Source of the DNA: Methanospirillum purgamenti | GTDB lineage: Archaea; Halobacteriota; Methanomicrobia; Methanomicrobiales; Methanospirillaceae | Assembly (NCBI RefSeq): GCF_018502485.1 | Contig: NZ_CP075546.1 | Length of the DNA stretch: 64,000 nucleotides | Reading direction: 5' to 3' (one strand) | In this document: positions 35,796 to 43,567 of the stretch, piece by piece | How positions within the stretch are numbered: the first letter of the stretch is position 1 | How the letters are laid out: each line of letters begins with the position of its first letter | The notes under the pieces: model-generated | Seen by the model: only the letters and a program-made list of their open reading frames with translations | Database searches by the model: none | Told to the model about the DNA's origin: nothing | Made by a program: the position numbers and the translations under genes

Positions 35796-37862
35796 TTATC
35801 CTTCTTCATCACCATTCCCGTCAACAACACATGAGCTGATGATTGATCCTACCGCTCTGAAAGCATCCTGTAGATCCTGATAATTAGGTATGTGTGCTTC
35901 TCCAAGCATATCAATGGCAGATTTCATCGAATCACCTCCAAGAAGACATCCTACAACCATCGAACGTGTGAACCGGGATAAGCGAATCATTTCATGTGCC
36001 AGGTTTTTTGGATCCATTAATGCAACCGGTGCAGTGATAACAAAGGCAATGTCCCAGAAATTCTGATATTTTATCAGGATATCAAATACTCGGGCAAACC
36101 TGGAAGCATTGCTATCTCCGAGGAGATCAACCGGATTTTTATGTGACCAGAGATCGGGAAGAAGTTTATTGAGTTCATCATAGACAGCATCCGGTAAGTT
36201 TATCATTTCAAGACCATATTTTTCTGCATAATCCGATGCAAGAACACCGAAACCACCGGCGTTTGTCAATATGATGGTTCGTTTTCCACGGGGATACCCT
36301 TCAGAAACAACCAGTCGTGCAATATCAAATGCCTCGTTTAAAGAAAATGCCGGAATAACACCTGCCTGTCTGAATGCCGCGATATATGTCTCAAAACTTC
36401 CGGCAAGGGATCCGGTATGTGAGGATGCTGCTTCACGTCCTCTGACCGATGATCCGGATTTTAAGGCTATTACTGGTTTTCTTCCTCTCATTGTCGCAGC
36501 ATATTTTAGAAAATCTTTCCCGTCCCGGATCTCTTCTACGTACAGAATTATGGCATAGGTTGTGGGATCCTGGTCTAATACCTGCAAATACTCCACAAAT
36601 CCCATGTCACTCTGGTTACCTACACTAATGACCGATGAAAATCCAATCCGACGGGAGATTGACCAGTCAAGAACAGTGGTGATGATCGCGCCACTTTGAG
36701 ATATGAATCCTATCTGACCAGAGAGAGGGGACTGAACATCAAAAGTTGCATTGAGTTCAAGAGGAGGAATAATAATTCCTAAACAATTTGGGCCAACTAT
36801 CCTGATTCCAGTCTCCCGTGCTATTTTGAGGAGTTCATCCTCGATCTTTTTCCCTTCTTCGCCTGTCTCTCGAAAACCGGCGGTTAGAATTACAGCAACC
36901 TTCACACCCCGGTTCCCGGCTTCTTTTATAATTTCTGGAACTTTTGGTGCAGGTATAGCAATGACTATCATCTCAACCTGATCCGGAATGTCTGAAAGAG
37001 AATTGAAAACAGGAACTCCGAGGATGTCTTCAGCTTGTGGATTAACTGGATATAATTTCCCTTTAAAATTCAGGAGGTTTCGAAAGACTGCATACCCGAC
37101 TTTTCCAGGATTGCGGGAAGCGCCCACTACTGCAATAGAGGAAGGATGGAGAATGTCTGGGACAGGTGGAAGCTCTTGACTTACTGGGACAATTTCCGGT
37201 TCTCCGGTCCTGACATAGATTCGTGCGTCAACAGCATATGACCCGTTTTCATAGAGGATGACCGGATTAATATCAAATTCTACTATATGTTCGTCTTCAA
37301 AGAACATCGTTCCGGCTTTCTGGAGCAGGGTGACAAGGGCATCTTCATCAAGTGGTTTTCTACCTCGAAATCCGGTTATGAGTTTATATCCACTCATTTC
37401 CCGGATCATCTCACGATATTCATCTAAGGATACAGGAAGAACCCGCATGGAAAAATCATGGAGCAATTCGACCAGGATTCCACCCATTCCAACGGTGATA
37501 ATTTTACCGAATGATGGATCAATCCTCCCCCCTATTAAGAACTCAGTTCCCTGAGGGATCTCTTTCACTACCATATACCCTCGAATATCAGCATCTGGGA
37601 TGGTTGTGGTAACACGGGAATCCATCTGAACAAGCGCGGTATTGATAGCATCAGGACAGGTGAGATTTAAAGCAACTCCACCAGCATCTGATTTATGAAT
37701 TACCTGGGGAGATACAACCTTTATAACAACAGGATATCCGATTTTCTCCGCTGCTGTAAGCACTTCTTCATGCGAAGTGACAAAAAGATAATCTGGAACA
37801 GGAATTTCATGCCTGCTCAGAATCTGGTACCCTTCAAATTCAGGGAGGAGTTTTTTCTCCAT
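35796..37862 (-). CDS. acdAB: ADP-forming acyl-CoA/acetyl-CoA synthetase, fused beta-alpha
   Basis: This NDP-forming acyl-CoA synthetase makes ATP from acyl-CoA, ADP and phosphate. Residues 1-230 are the ATP-grasp beta part with VVSPQVIHKSDAGGV (conserved His) and GGILVELLHD; residues 235-688 are the CoA-binding alpha part with the Rossmann motif IAVVGASRNPGKVGYAV and the phospho-histidine in REAASSHTGSLAGS. Domain order is beta first, reverse of the usual alpha-beta fusion. It may let the cell use or excrete acids, or activate fatty acids. GGAAG precedes the ATG. Confidence 0.9.
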   Translation of the reverse strand: MEKKLLPEFEGYQILSRHEIPVPDYLFVTSHEEVLTAAEKIGYPVVIKVVSPQVIHKSDAGGVALNLTCPDAINTALVQMDSRVTTTIPDADIRGYMVVKEIPQGTEFLIGGRIDPSFGKIITVGMGGILVELLHDFSMRVLPVSLDEYREMIREMSGYKLITGFRGRKPLDEDALVTLLQKAGTMFFEDEHIVEFDINPVILYENGSYAVDARIYVRTGEPEIVPVSQELPPVPDILHPSSIAVVGASRNPGKVGYAVFRNLLNFKGKLYPVNPQAEDILGVPVFNSLSDIPDQVEMIVIAIPAPKVPEIIKEAGNRGVKVAVILTAGFRETGEEGKKIEDELLKIARETGIRIVGPNCLGIIIPPLELNATFDVQSPLSGQIGFISQSGAIITTVLDWSISRRIGFSSVISVGNQSDMGFVEYLQVLDQDPTTYAIILYVEEIRDGKDFLKYAATMRGRKPVIALKSGSSVRGREAASSHTGSLAGSFETYIAAFRQAGVIPAFSLNEAFDIARLVVSEGYPRGKRTIILTNAGGFGVLASDYAEKYGLEMINLPDAVYDELNKLLPDLWSHKNPVDLLGDSNASRFARVFDILIKYQNFWDIAFVITAPVALMDPKNLAHEMIRLSRFTRSMVVGCLLGGDSMKSAIDMLGEAHIPNYQDLQDAFRAVGSIISSCVVDGNGDEEG

Positions 37863-37912
37863 GGTTCTTCCTGAAGGTGAGTATAGAATACGAATAAGAT
37901 AAGGGTTATCTC

Positions 37913-38269
37913 TTAGAGATTCTGAAGAAGTGCCTGAAATATACCTTTCCGTAAGAGTTCTTTTGTGACTGCACCTGGTTCAAGTTTTACAATTTCTGCC
38001 AGTGGATGGCTATTAATAAAGAATGCTGATGAATTTTCCGGAATGTCTGCCCCGAATGTATTGTTGATATAGGTCAGTTCCACGCCTGAAACGATGAGTT
38101 CACTGGCGAGATCATTGATGACCGTAGTAATCACATCCGGATCTTCAGGTGTCTCTCCTTTATGCTTCCATTCTACCCGGAGGGATATTTTTTCAATCGC
38201 GTCTCCTCCACAACCAGGACAGCCTCCGCATTTATCCGGTGTACATCCGGAACCAAATGTATCAGTCAT
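37913..38269 (-). CDS. DUF2703-like small cysteine-rich protein
   Basis: The 118-residue protein starts with a cysteine motif (GCTPDKCGGCPGC, about 8-20) that may bind a metal or cluster. It continues with a mixed alpha/beta body of the DUF2703 type (SLRVEWKHKGE and SELIVSGVELTYIN). Function is not known to me. It lies upstream of the acyl-CoA synthetase, 50 bases away in the same direction, and could share its transcript. Confidence 0.7.
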   Translation of the reverse strand: MTDTFGSGCTPDKCGGCPGCGGDAIEKISLRVEWKHKGETPEDPDVITTVINDLASELIVSGVELTYINNTFGADIPENSSAFFINSHPLAEIVKLEPGAVTKELLRKGIFQALLQNL

Positions 38270-38416
38270 GTGTATACCTCATCAATCAGGTGCCCGGAAT
38301 GGGCTATGAATGATTCTATATATTTGTCATATCAGGTCAAGAGTATTCGTCTACATGACCCTGGTAAAAACTGAAAAGGGGAGAATAACATGATAGAGAT
38401 AAGGTGGTGATATTTT

Positions 38417-38521
38417 GTGCAGCACTGGTTCCGGAGCAAATCGTATCAGGTGGGATATAGTGGCATGTGGGGGGTTTGGGGGACTTATGTTTCGTTGAGA
38501 TGCTCCGGCACATTCCTGCAC
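38417..38521 (+). ncRNA. Candidate structured RNA with two-part stem
   Basis: Two perfect paired segments share one axis: GTGCAG (38417-38422) with CTGCAC (38516-38521), and inside it CCGGAGCA (38431-38438) with TGCTCCGG (38501-38508). Between the stems is an asymmetric internal loop of 8 and 7 bases. The 62-base apex is G-rich (GGGGGG and GGGGG). The layout resembles, without proof, an H/ACA guide RNA; an ACA is at 38520-38522. No promoter was assigned, and the strand is a guess. Confidence 0.35.
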
Positions 38522-38634
38522 ACCTACCTAGTCAGAATGAGGGTTTAAGAGGTTATGGTAAACAGGGTGAAAGTGAAAAATGGGTTTTGTCCTGGTTCTA
38601 ATTAATGGGAATTCGCCAATATTTTTTGAAAATA

Positions 38635-38643
38635 TTATATTTA
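38635..38643 (+). promoter_or_regulatory. TATA box of Pol IV gene
   Basis: TTATATTTA is followed by an AT-rich stretch, about 118 bases before the chosen start codon. Start of transcription near 38668 would leave a leader of about 90 bases. Confidence 0.35.
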
Positions 38644-38760
38644 TGGTCAAATTAATAAATCCCTTCACTTTCGCAAAACCACATATTCTGACTACTTCCT
38701 TTTGATAATAAGGCTCAAGTCTGATGCCTGACTATTCATGTGTCATACACTCTGGATCAG

Positions 38761-39849
38761 ATGGAAGAATTCATTATTGTTCATCTAGATATGGACTCAT
38801 TTTATGCTTCTGTTGAGATTAGGAATAATCCGAATTTAGCTGGTCTTCCTGTTGTCATTGGAGCAGATCCCATGCTGGGGAAGGGGCGGGGTGTTGTCAG
38901 CACGTGTTCATATGAAGCACGGGCATATGGTCTTCATTCAGGGATGCCCATATCACGTGCATACCAGTTATGCCCTCAAGCGGTTTTTATCCCTCCCTCA
39001 ATGGACATTTATGCTCAGGTTTCAGCACGAATCATGTCTATTGTGCAAAATATTGCCGGTGAGATAGAACAGGTCTCAATAGATGAGGCGTATCTGGATC
39101 TTACTTCCTGTGTAACATACGAACAAGCAGCTCATGTGGCGACCACGATAAAACAAGCAATCAGGCAGCAGGAGGGTCTGACCTGTTCGGTTGGCATCGC
39201 TCCTTCCCGAATATATGCAAAAATGGCGTCTGAGCTGCATAAACCGGATGGTATGACAATCGTCTCGCCTGCAGATTTGCTTCCCTTTTTAATTCATCTT
39301 CCTGCAGGTGCAATTCCAGGTATTGGAAAAAAATCTGAACTAGCATTAACAGATGCCGGAATACATACTATCGGCGATATTGCTACAACAAATATTCAGG
39401 TACTCCAAGACATCTTTGGATCTCATGCAGTCCGATTGTATCAGATTGCACGAGGTCTTGATCGGGAAGGTCTCCGTAATTCAGGTAAAAGGAAATCGAT
39501 AAGTCGTGAGCATACATTTCTTGAAGACACATCAGATCCTGATACGATCCTCTGCTCCATGCAAACGATGATATATTCTCTTCAGGGAGAACTTGAGGAA
39601 CGAAATATTTATTCGCGCACCATTGGGATCAGGATTCGATATCCGGGTTTTATTACGCGGACAAAGTCGGTCACATTCATGCAACCTACAAGGGATATCA
39701 GGATCATAGAAAAAGCCGTATATGGTTTATTTACTGATATGTGGGATACGAAACCAGTACGGCTTATCGGTGTCAGATGTTTTGGACTTGTATATCCTGA
39801 CCCTGTTCAGAGAACTCTGTTTGACTTTAAACAAAGCGAAATATCCTGA
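38761..39849 (+). CDS. dinB: Y-family DNA polymerase IV (Dbh/DinB)
   Basis: This lesion-bypass polymerase has catalytic motifs HLDMDSFYASVEI (about 8-20) and VSIDEAYLDLT (about 105-115), plus the SRAYQLCPQA and SVGIAPSRIYAKMAS segments, and the little-finger region near the end with a C-terminal PVQRTLFDF clamp-binding-like motif. It can bypass damaged bases with low fidelity; PCNA (at 22.9 kb) is the expected partner. The protein is 362 residues from ATG 38761; GTG 38740 is also possible. Confidence 0.93.
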   Translation: MEEFIIVHLDMDSFYASVEIRNNPNLAGLPVVIGADPMLGKGRGVVSTCSYEARAYGLHSGMPISRAYQLCPQAVFIPPSMDIYAQVSARIMSIVQNIAGEIEQVSIDEAYLDLTSCVTYEQAAHVATTIKQAIRQQEGLTCSVGIAPSRIYAKMASELHKPDGMTIVSPADLLPFLIHLPAGAIPGIGKKSELALTDAGIHTIGDIATTNIQVLQDIFGSHAVRLYQIARGLDREGLRNSGKRKSISREHTFLEDTSDPDTILCSMQTMIYSLQGELEERNIYSRTIGIRIRYPGFITRTKSVTFMQPTRDIRIIEKAVYGLFTDMWDTKPVRLIGVRCFGLVYPDPVQRTLFDFKQSEIS

Positions 39850-39965
39850 AAAGCGGATATTCTTCTGTGATAATCAGATCTTACAAAGATCGTAGGTCAA
39901 TTATCCACGATGAAATGGACATTATAACACAAGGATTGATAAATTCACGGGAGAAAAATACTAGT

Positions 39966-40268
39966 ATGGGAGAATCGGGGGGACATTTTGAAAATGGAAG
40001 ATGGGTTGAAAATACTCCAGAGGAGCAAGTTCCATCTGAACCACAAGAAAATATTGAGGTCAGGCTCCGTTCAGCAGCAGGGCTCATTGGTCGGGGGATA
40101 GATGAATTGCTGTCTGCAGGAAGTGACCTGATCTCAAGCCAGGAAGGGCGGCAACACCTGGGGCGAAAATTGGATCAGATTACCGGAGATGTAGTTCAGG
40201 TATGTGAAGAGATCCGGCGTGAGGGTATAGAGTTTATTAACCAGGCGCGAGATCGTATAATTAAGTGA
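39966..40268 (+). CDS. Small charged protein of unknown function
   Basis: The 100-residue protein starts with a polar stretch (MGESGGHFENGRWVENTPEEQ), then a helical part (IGRGIDELLSAGSDLISS, then KLDQITGDVVQVCEEIRREG). No membrane helix or known motif is visible. ATG 39966 has a GGGAG ribosome site about 11 bases upstream. A GTG at 39867 in frame would add 33 residues of unlike composition. It lies between Pol IV and the next small gene, same direction. Confidence 0.55.
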   Translation: MGESGGHFENGRWVENTPEEQVPSEPQENIEVRLRSAAGLIGRGIDELLSAGSDLISSQEGRQHLGRKLDQITGDVVQVCEEIRREGIEFINQARDRIIK

Positions 40269-40327
40269 CGATCTTAAAAGATACAGAATATAAGCGCATT
40301 TCGTTTTCTGGATAGTCGGAACAATAT

Positions 40328-40570
40328 ATGCCCAAATGGCTTGATGTCGGAACCCAGGTAATTAATCTTGATTACATTTCAAAATTCCTGGTTGTCGAAG
40401 TGACGAAGGAGCGAAAGGGCCAGGTTATCGTTGAAAAAGCGATTCTTCGGGCTCATTTGAAAGATGGCGAGCAGGTAAATATTGCAGCATTTAAAAATAA
40501 GCTGGACGCCATGACCTGGATACGTACACGGCTTCGTAACAGTGAAGAAAAGGTCATTCAAGTCAGATAA
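40328..40570 (+). CDS. Small protein of unknown function
   Basis: The 80-residue product is basic, predicted beta-then-helix, and soluble (MPKWLDVGTQVINLDYISKF start). I do not recognise a domain; the size and repeated strand pattern resemble small nucleic-acid-binding proteins, but this is only an impression. It is 59 bases after the small charged gene and 52 bases ahead of the aldolase, and may be read in the same transcript. Confidence 0.6.
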   Translation: MPKWLDVGTQVINLDYISKFLVVEVTKERKGQVIVEKAILRAHLKDGEQVNIAAFKNKLDAMTWIRTRLRNSEEKVIQVR

Positions 40571-40655
40571 CCACAATCTCCTCTTTCTTCTTTTCTATCC
40601 GACCCTTTGAGTTTCTGAAGGAATGTTTATCTGTCCAAAAAGTGAGAGAAATGGC

Positions 40656-41564
40656 ATGAGCAAAGGCTTTGCTGTTCCCCTGGATGTTCCAAAAAGTGAG
40701 CAGGATACGTATCTTAAAAATCTGAAGACGATAACTCATGATTCCGGTCGCCTGATGCTTTTTGCCGGAGATCAAAAGATTGAGCATCTGAATGATGACT
40801 TTTATGGGGACGGAATTCATCAGGATGATAATGATCCTGAACATCTCTTTCGTATTGCGGCAAAATCTAAAATTGGGTGTTTTGCAACACAGTTAGGACT
40901 CATTGCAAAATATGGTGCTGACTATCCAAAGATTCCCTATCTCATTAAGATTAATTCAAAAACGCACCTGGTTCCAACTGCCCAACATGAACCATTTTCA
41001 AATCTCATTAATACAATCGAACAGGTAGTAGCATTCAGAAAATGCAGTAAACTCAATATCCTTGGAATTGGTTACACCATTTATCTAGGTTCAGAGTATG
41101 AATCTGCCATGTTAAGTGCTGCAGCACAGGCAATTTTCGAAGCACACCAGAATGGTCTTGTTACTGTACTTTGGATATACCCGCGTGGGAAAGCTGTTGG
41201 AAATGAAAAAGATCCACATCTCATTGCTGGAGCAGCAGGAGTTGCCGCATGTCTGGGTTCTGATTTTGTAAAGGTCAACCCACCTAAAGCTGAAGGTGCT
41301 TCGTCAGCTGAGCTGATTAAAGAGGCCACGCTTGCAGCAGGACGAACAAAGGTGGTCTGTGCCGGAGGATCGAGTGTTGATGGATCAACATTCCTTACCC
41401 AGCTCTGGGAGCAGATTCACATAGGAGGATGTTCCGGGAATGCAACCGGCAGAAATATCCATCAGAAGCCACTGGATGAAGCGGTACGGATGTGTAATGC
41501 CATCTACGCCATAACGGTAGATGGAGCCTCTGTAGAAGATGCAGTAAAGATTTATCATGGTTAA
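40656..41564 (+). CDS. fba: Archaeal class I fructose-bisphosphate aldolase (DhnA-type)
   Basis: The 302-residue protein belongs to the archaeal class I aldolase/DhnA family, TIM barrel enzymes that cleave or form fructose 1,6-bisphosphate through a Schiff base. Family-like segments are RLMLFAGDQKIEHLN (about 30), TVLWIYPRGKAVG and VKVNPPKAEG (candidate Schiff-base lysine), then VVCAGGSSVDGSTFL phosphate site. Its stop overlaps the phosphofructokinase start, so both make one glycolytic unit. ATG 40656 is preferred; ATG 40623, right after GAAGGA, is an in-frame alternative. Confidence 0.85.
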   Translation: MSKGFAVPLDVPKSEQDTYLKNLKTITHDSGRLMLFAGDQKIEHLNDDFYGDGIHQDDNDPEHLFRIAAKSKIGCFATQLGLIAKYGADYPKIPYLIKINSKTHLVPTAQHEPFSNLINTIEQVVAFRKCSKLNILGIGYTIYLGSEYESAMLSAAAQAIFEAHQNGLVTVLWIYPRGKAVGNEKDPHLIAGAAGVAACLGSDFVKVNPPKAEGASSAELIKEATLAAGRTKVVCAGGSSVDGSTFLTQLWEQIHIGGCSGNATGRNIHQKPLDEAVRMCNAIYAITVDGASVEDAVKIYHG

Positions 41565-42603
41565 AAAAACCGGATCTATAAAAACAATTGGAATACTTAC
41601 CGGTGGTGGGGATTGTCCCGGGCTGAATGCAGTCATTCGTGCAGTGGTAAAGACTGCACACCTATATGACTACACAGTTATCGGGATTCGGAATGGTTGG
41701 AAAGGAATTGTTGAAGGGGAGGTAGAACCCCTCACAGAATTTTCAGTCACCGGAATACTTCCAAAAGGGGGAACCATATTAGGAACTTCCCGAACAAATC
41801 CTTTAAAAAGCGAAGAGCAGACACAGCAGATGTTGACAAATATCCGCAAGTTTGGTCTTGATGCTATTGTCGCCGTTGGAGGAGATGATACCCTCAGTGT
41901 TGCAACCCGCTTGCACCAGATGCACATTCCGGTGGTCGGTATTCCAAAAACAATCGACAATGATCTATCAGGAACCGATTACACCTTTGGATTTGATACA
42001 GCAGTTGCGATTGTTACTGATGCTATTGACCGCCTCCACACAACTGCTGAATCACACCACCGGATTATGGTTCTGGAAGTTATGGGCCGCCATGCAGGAT
42101 GGATTGCTACGATGGCCGGAATTGCTGGTGGTGCAGATCAGATCCTGATCCCGGAGGTTCCCTTTGATATCGAAGATGTCTGTGAGGGGTTGAAAAAGCG
42201 CCGTGAAAGAGGGAAAAAATTTTCAATTGTGGTAATTGCTGAAGGAGCAAAGCCTGCGGATATGACCGGGTTTGCAACGACTTCATCAAAAGTGGATGAT
42301 TTCGGGCATGAACAATTGGGAGGTATCGGTCATCTTCTTGGCAGGGCAATTGAAGAGCGGATTGGTTCAGAAACCAGGGTAACGGTCCTTGGTCATGTGC
42401 AGCGAGGTGGTTCGCCAACTGCTCATGATCGTGTTCTTGCTACGAGGTATGGGGTAAAAGCTGTTGAACAGTTGCATGAAGGAAATTATGGCGTCATGGT
42501 TGCTCTTCAGGGAGACAAAATCGTTCCCATCCCTCTGAGTGATGCAATTACCCAGAAAAAAGTTGATCCTGAACTTTATGAAATGGCTCGGATCTTCTAC
42601 TGA
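41557..42603 (+). CDS. pfp: Phosphofructokinase, probably pyrophosphate-dependent
   Basis: The 348-residue PfkA-family enzyme has GGGDCPGLNAVIRAV (about 17-31), VGGDDTLSVA (about 107), PKTIDNDLSG (about 127) and the MGRHAGW signature (about 174). At the nucleotide site the motif is GGDD rather than GGDG; an Asp there together with the PKTIDND lysine is associated with PPi rather than ATP as donor. A reversible PPi enzyme could serve both sugar breakdown and gluconeogenesis. It overlaps the aldolase gene by 8 bases. Confidence 0.87.
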   Translation: MVKKTGSIKTIGILTGGGDCPGLNAVIRAVVKTAHLYDYTVIGIRNGWKGIVEGEVEPLTEFSVTGILPKGGTILGTSRTNPLKSEEQTQQMLTNIRKFGLDAIVAVGGDDTLSVATRLHQMHIPVVGIPKTIDNDLSGTDYTFGFDTAVAIVTDAIDRLHTTAESHHRIMVLEVMGRHAGWIATMAGIAGGADQILIPEVPFDIEDVCEGLKKRRERGKKFSIVVIAEGAKPADMTGFATTSSKVDDFGHEQLGGIGHLLGRAIEERIGSETRVTVLGHVQRGGSPTAHDRVLATRYGVKAVEQLHEGNYGVMVALQGDKIVPIPLSDAITQKKVDPELYEMARIFY

Positions 42604-42604
42604 T

Positions 42605-43486
42605 TCATTTTCCAATTTTTACTAAAATCTCTTCTAATGAGGGATACTTAGATTCAATACGCTCAACGGTTCCACCTTTAGACGATATCGAACTCGTGAT
42701 TTCGTTCAGTTCTTCTATTGAGTGAGCAACGGAAACCCAGAGATTGCCAGACTGCTCAGAATCTATGTCAGGTATTGATCCATCCGGCCATATGAACCAG
42801 ATCTCATACCTGATGGATCCGAATTGTTCACGAAGCTCTGGCATCGTTCCAAATACAACAACCTTACCCCGTTTCAAGATCATCACATGATCACAAATTT
42901 CTTCTACCTGGGCCAGGTTATGGGCAGAAAGGATTATTGTTTTTCCAACCATTCTGAGTTGCTTTAAGTATTCAATGATAAACCGGGTCGTCATCGGGTC
43001 CAGACCTGATCCTGGTTCATCATATATCAGGATTGAAGGATCGTGAATAAGTGATCGCGCAATGGCTACTTTTCGTTTCATCCCCTTTGAAAGATTGCCA
43101 ATACGCTTCCCATCGGGCTGCAATGATAACTGGGCCAACAAGAGATCAGCCCTGGCCTGTATGGTAACCCGATCAAGCCCGTAGATCTCTCCAAAAAACC
43201 GGAGGTAATCCGGAACCAGCATCGTTTCATAGAGTCTTGACTCCTCCGGAAGATACCCGATCTGTGATCTCACCAACATTGGATCCCTGATAAGATCCAT
43301 GCCTCCGATGTCAAGTGATCCTGATGTTGGAAGGATAAGACCTGAAAGGATTTTGAGAAGCGTTGTCTTTCCAGCTCCGTTATGGCCGATAATCCCGAAA
43401 ATTTCACCCTCCCTGCAGGTAAATGAAACGTCAGAGAGAGCCGCTACATCGCCATATATTTTCGTAAGGAACGATGCTTCAATCAT
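42605..43486 (-). CDS. ABC-2 type exporter ATPase
   Basis: The 293-residue protein has Walker A GHNGAGKTT (about 34-42), Q-loop in IGYLPEE, signature LSKGMKRK (about 135), Walker B LIYDEPGSGLD and switch His in SAHNL. The order and the LSKGM motif fit CcmA/NatA-type exporters. It faces, across an 81-base gap, two permease genes on the other strand, which are the likely partners. The substrate is not known. Confidence 0.93.
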   Translation of the reverse strand: MIEASFLTKIYGDVAALSDVSFTCREGEIFGIIGHNGAGKTTLLKILSGLILPTSGSLDIGGMDLIRDPMLVRSQIGYLPEESRLYETMLVPDYLRFFGEIYGLDRVTIQARADLLLAQLSLQPDGKRIGNLSKGMKRKVAIARSLIHDPSILIYDEPGSGLDPMTTRFIIEYLKQLRMVGKTIILSAHNLAQVEEICDHVMILKRGKVVVFGTMPELREQFGSIRYEIWFIWPDGSIPDIDSEQSGNLWVSVAHSIEELNEITSSISSKGGTVERIESKYPSLEEILVKIGK

Positions 43487-43567
43487 ACTGAGTAACCTCC
43501 TCTTGTTTTCTCTCCTTTAAAGAGTTACGGTAAGCATTGATATACCATCCCGGCGAACTATCACCCA

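Larger units (their letters stand above)
38270..38760. other. Long non-coding stretch with structured segment, upstream of Pol IV
   Basis: About 490 bases without a credible gene. The left part (38270-38400) has AT-rich sequence with no clear signal. The middle (38405-38530) holds the paired-stem candidate RNA given separately. The right part carries the Pol IV promoter. Confidence 0.6.

Noticed and set aside
38440..38490. G-quadruplex at the G-rich apex of the candidate RNA
   Set aside because: Only three separate G runs are present, as GGG, GGGGGG and GGGGG. A fourth requires splitting one run with zero loop, so the canonical pattern is not met.
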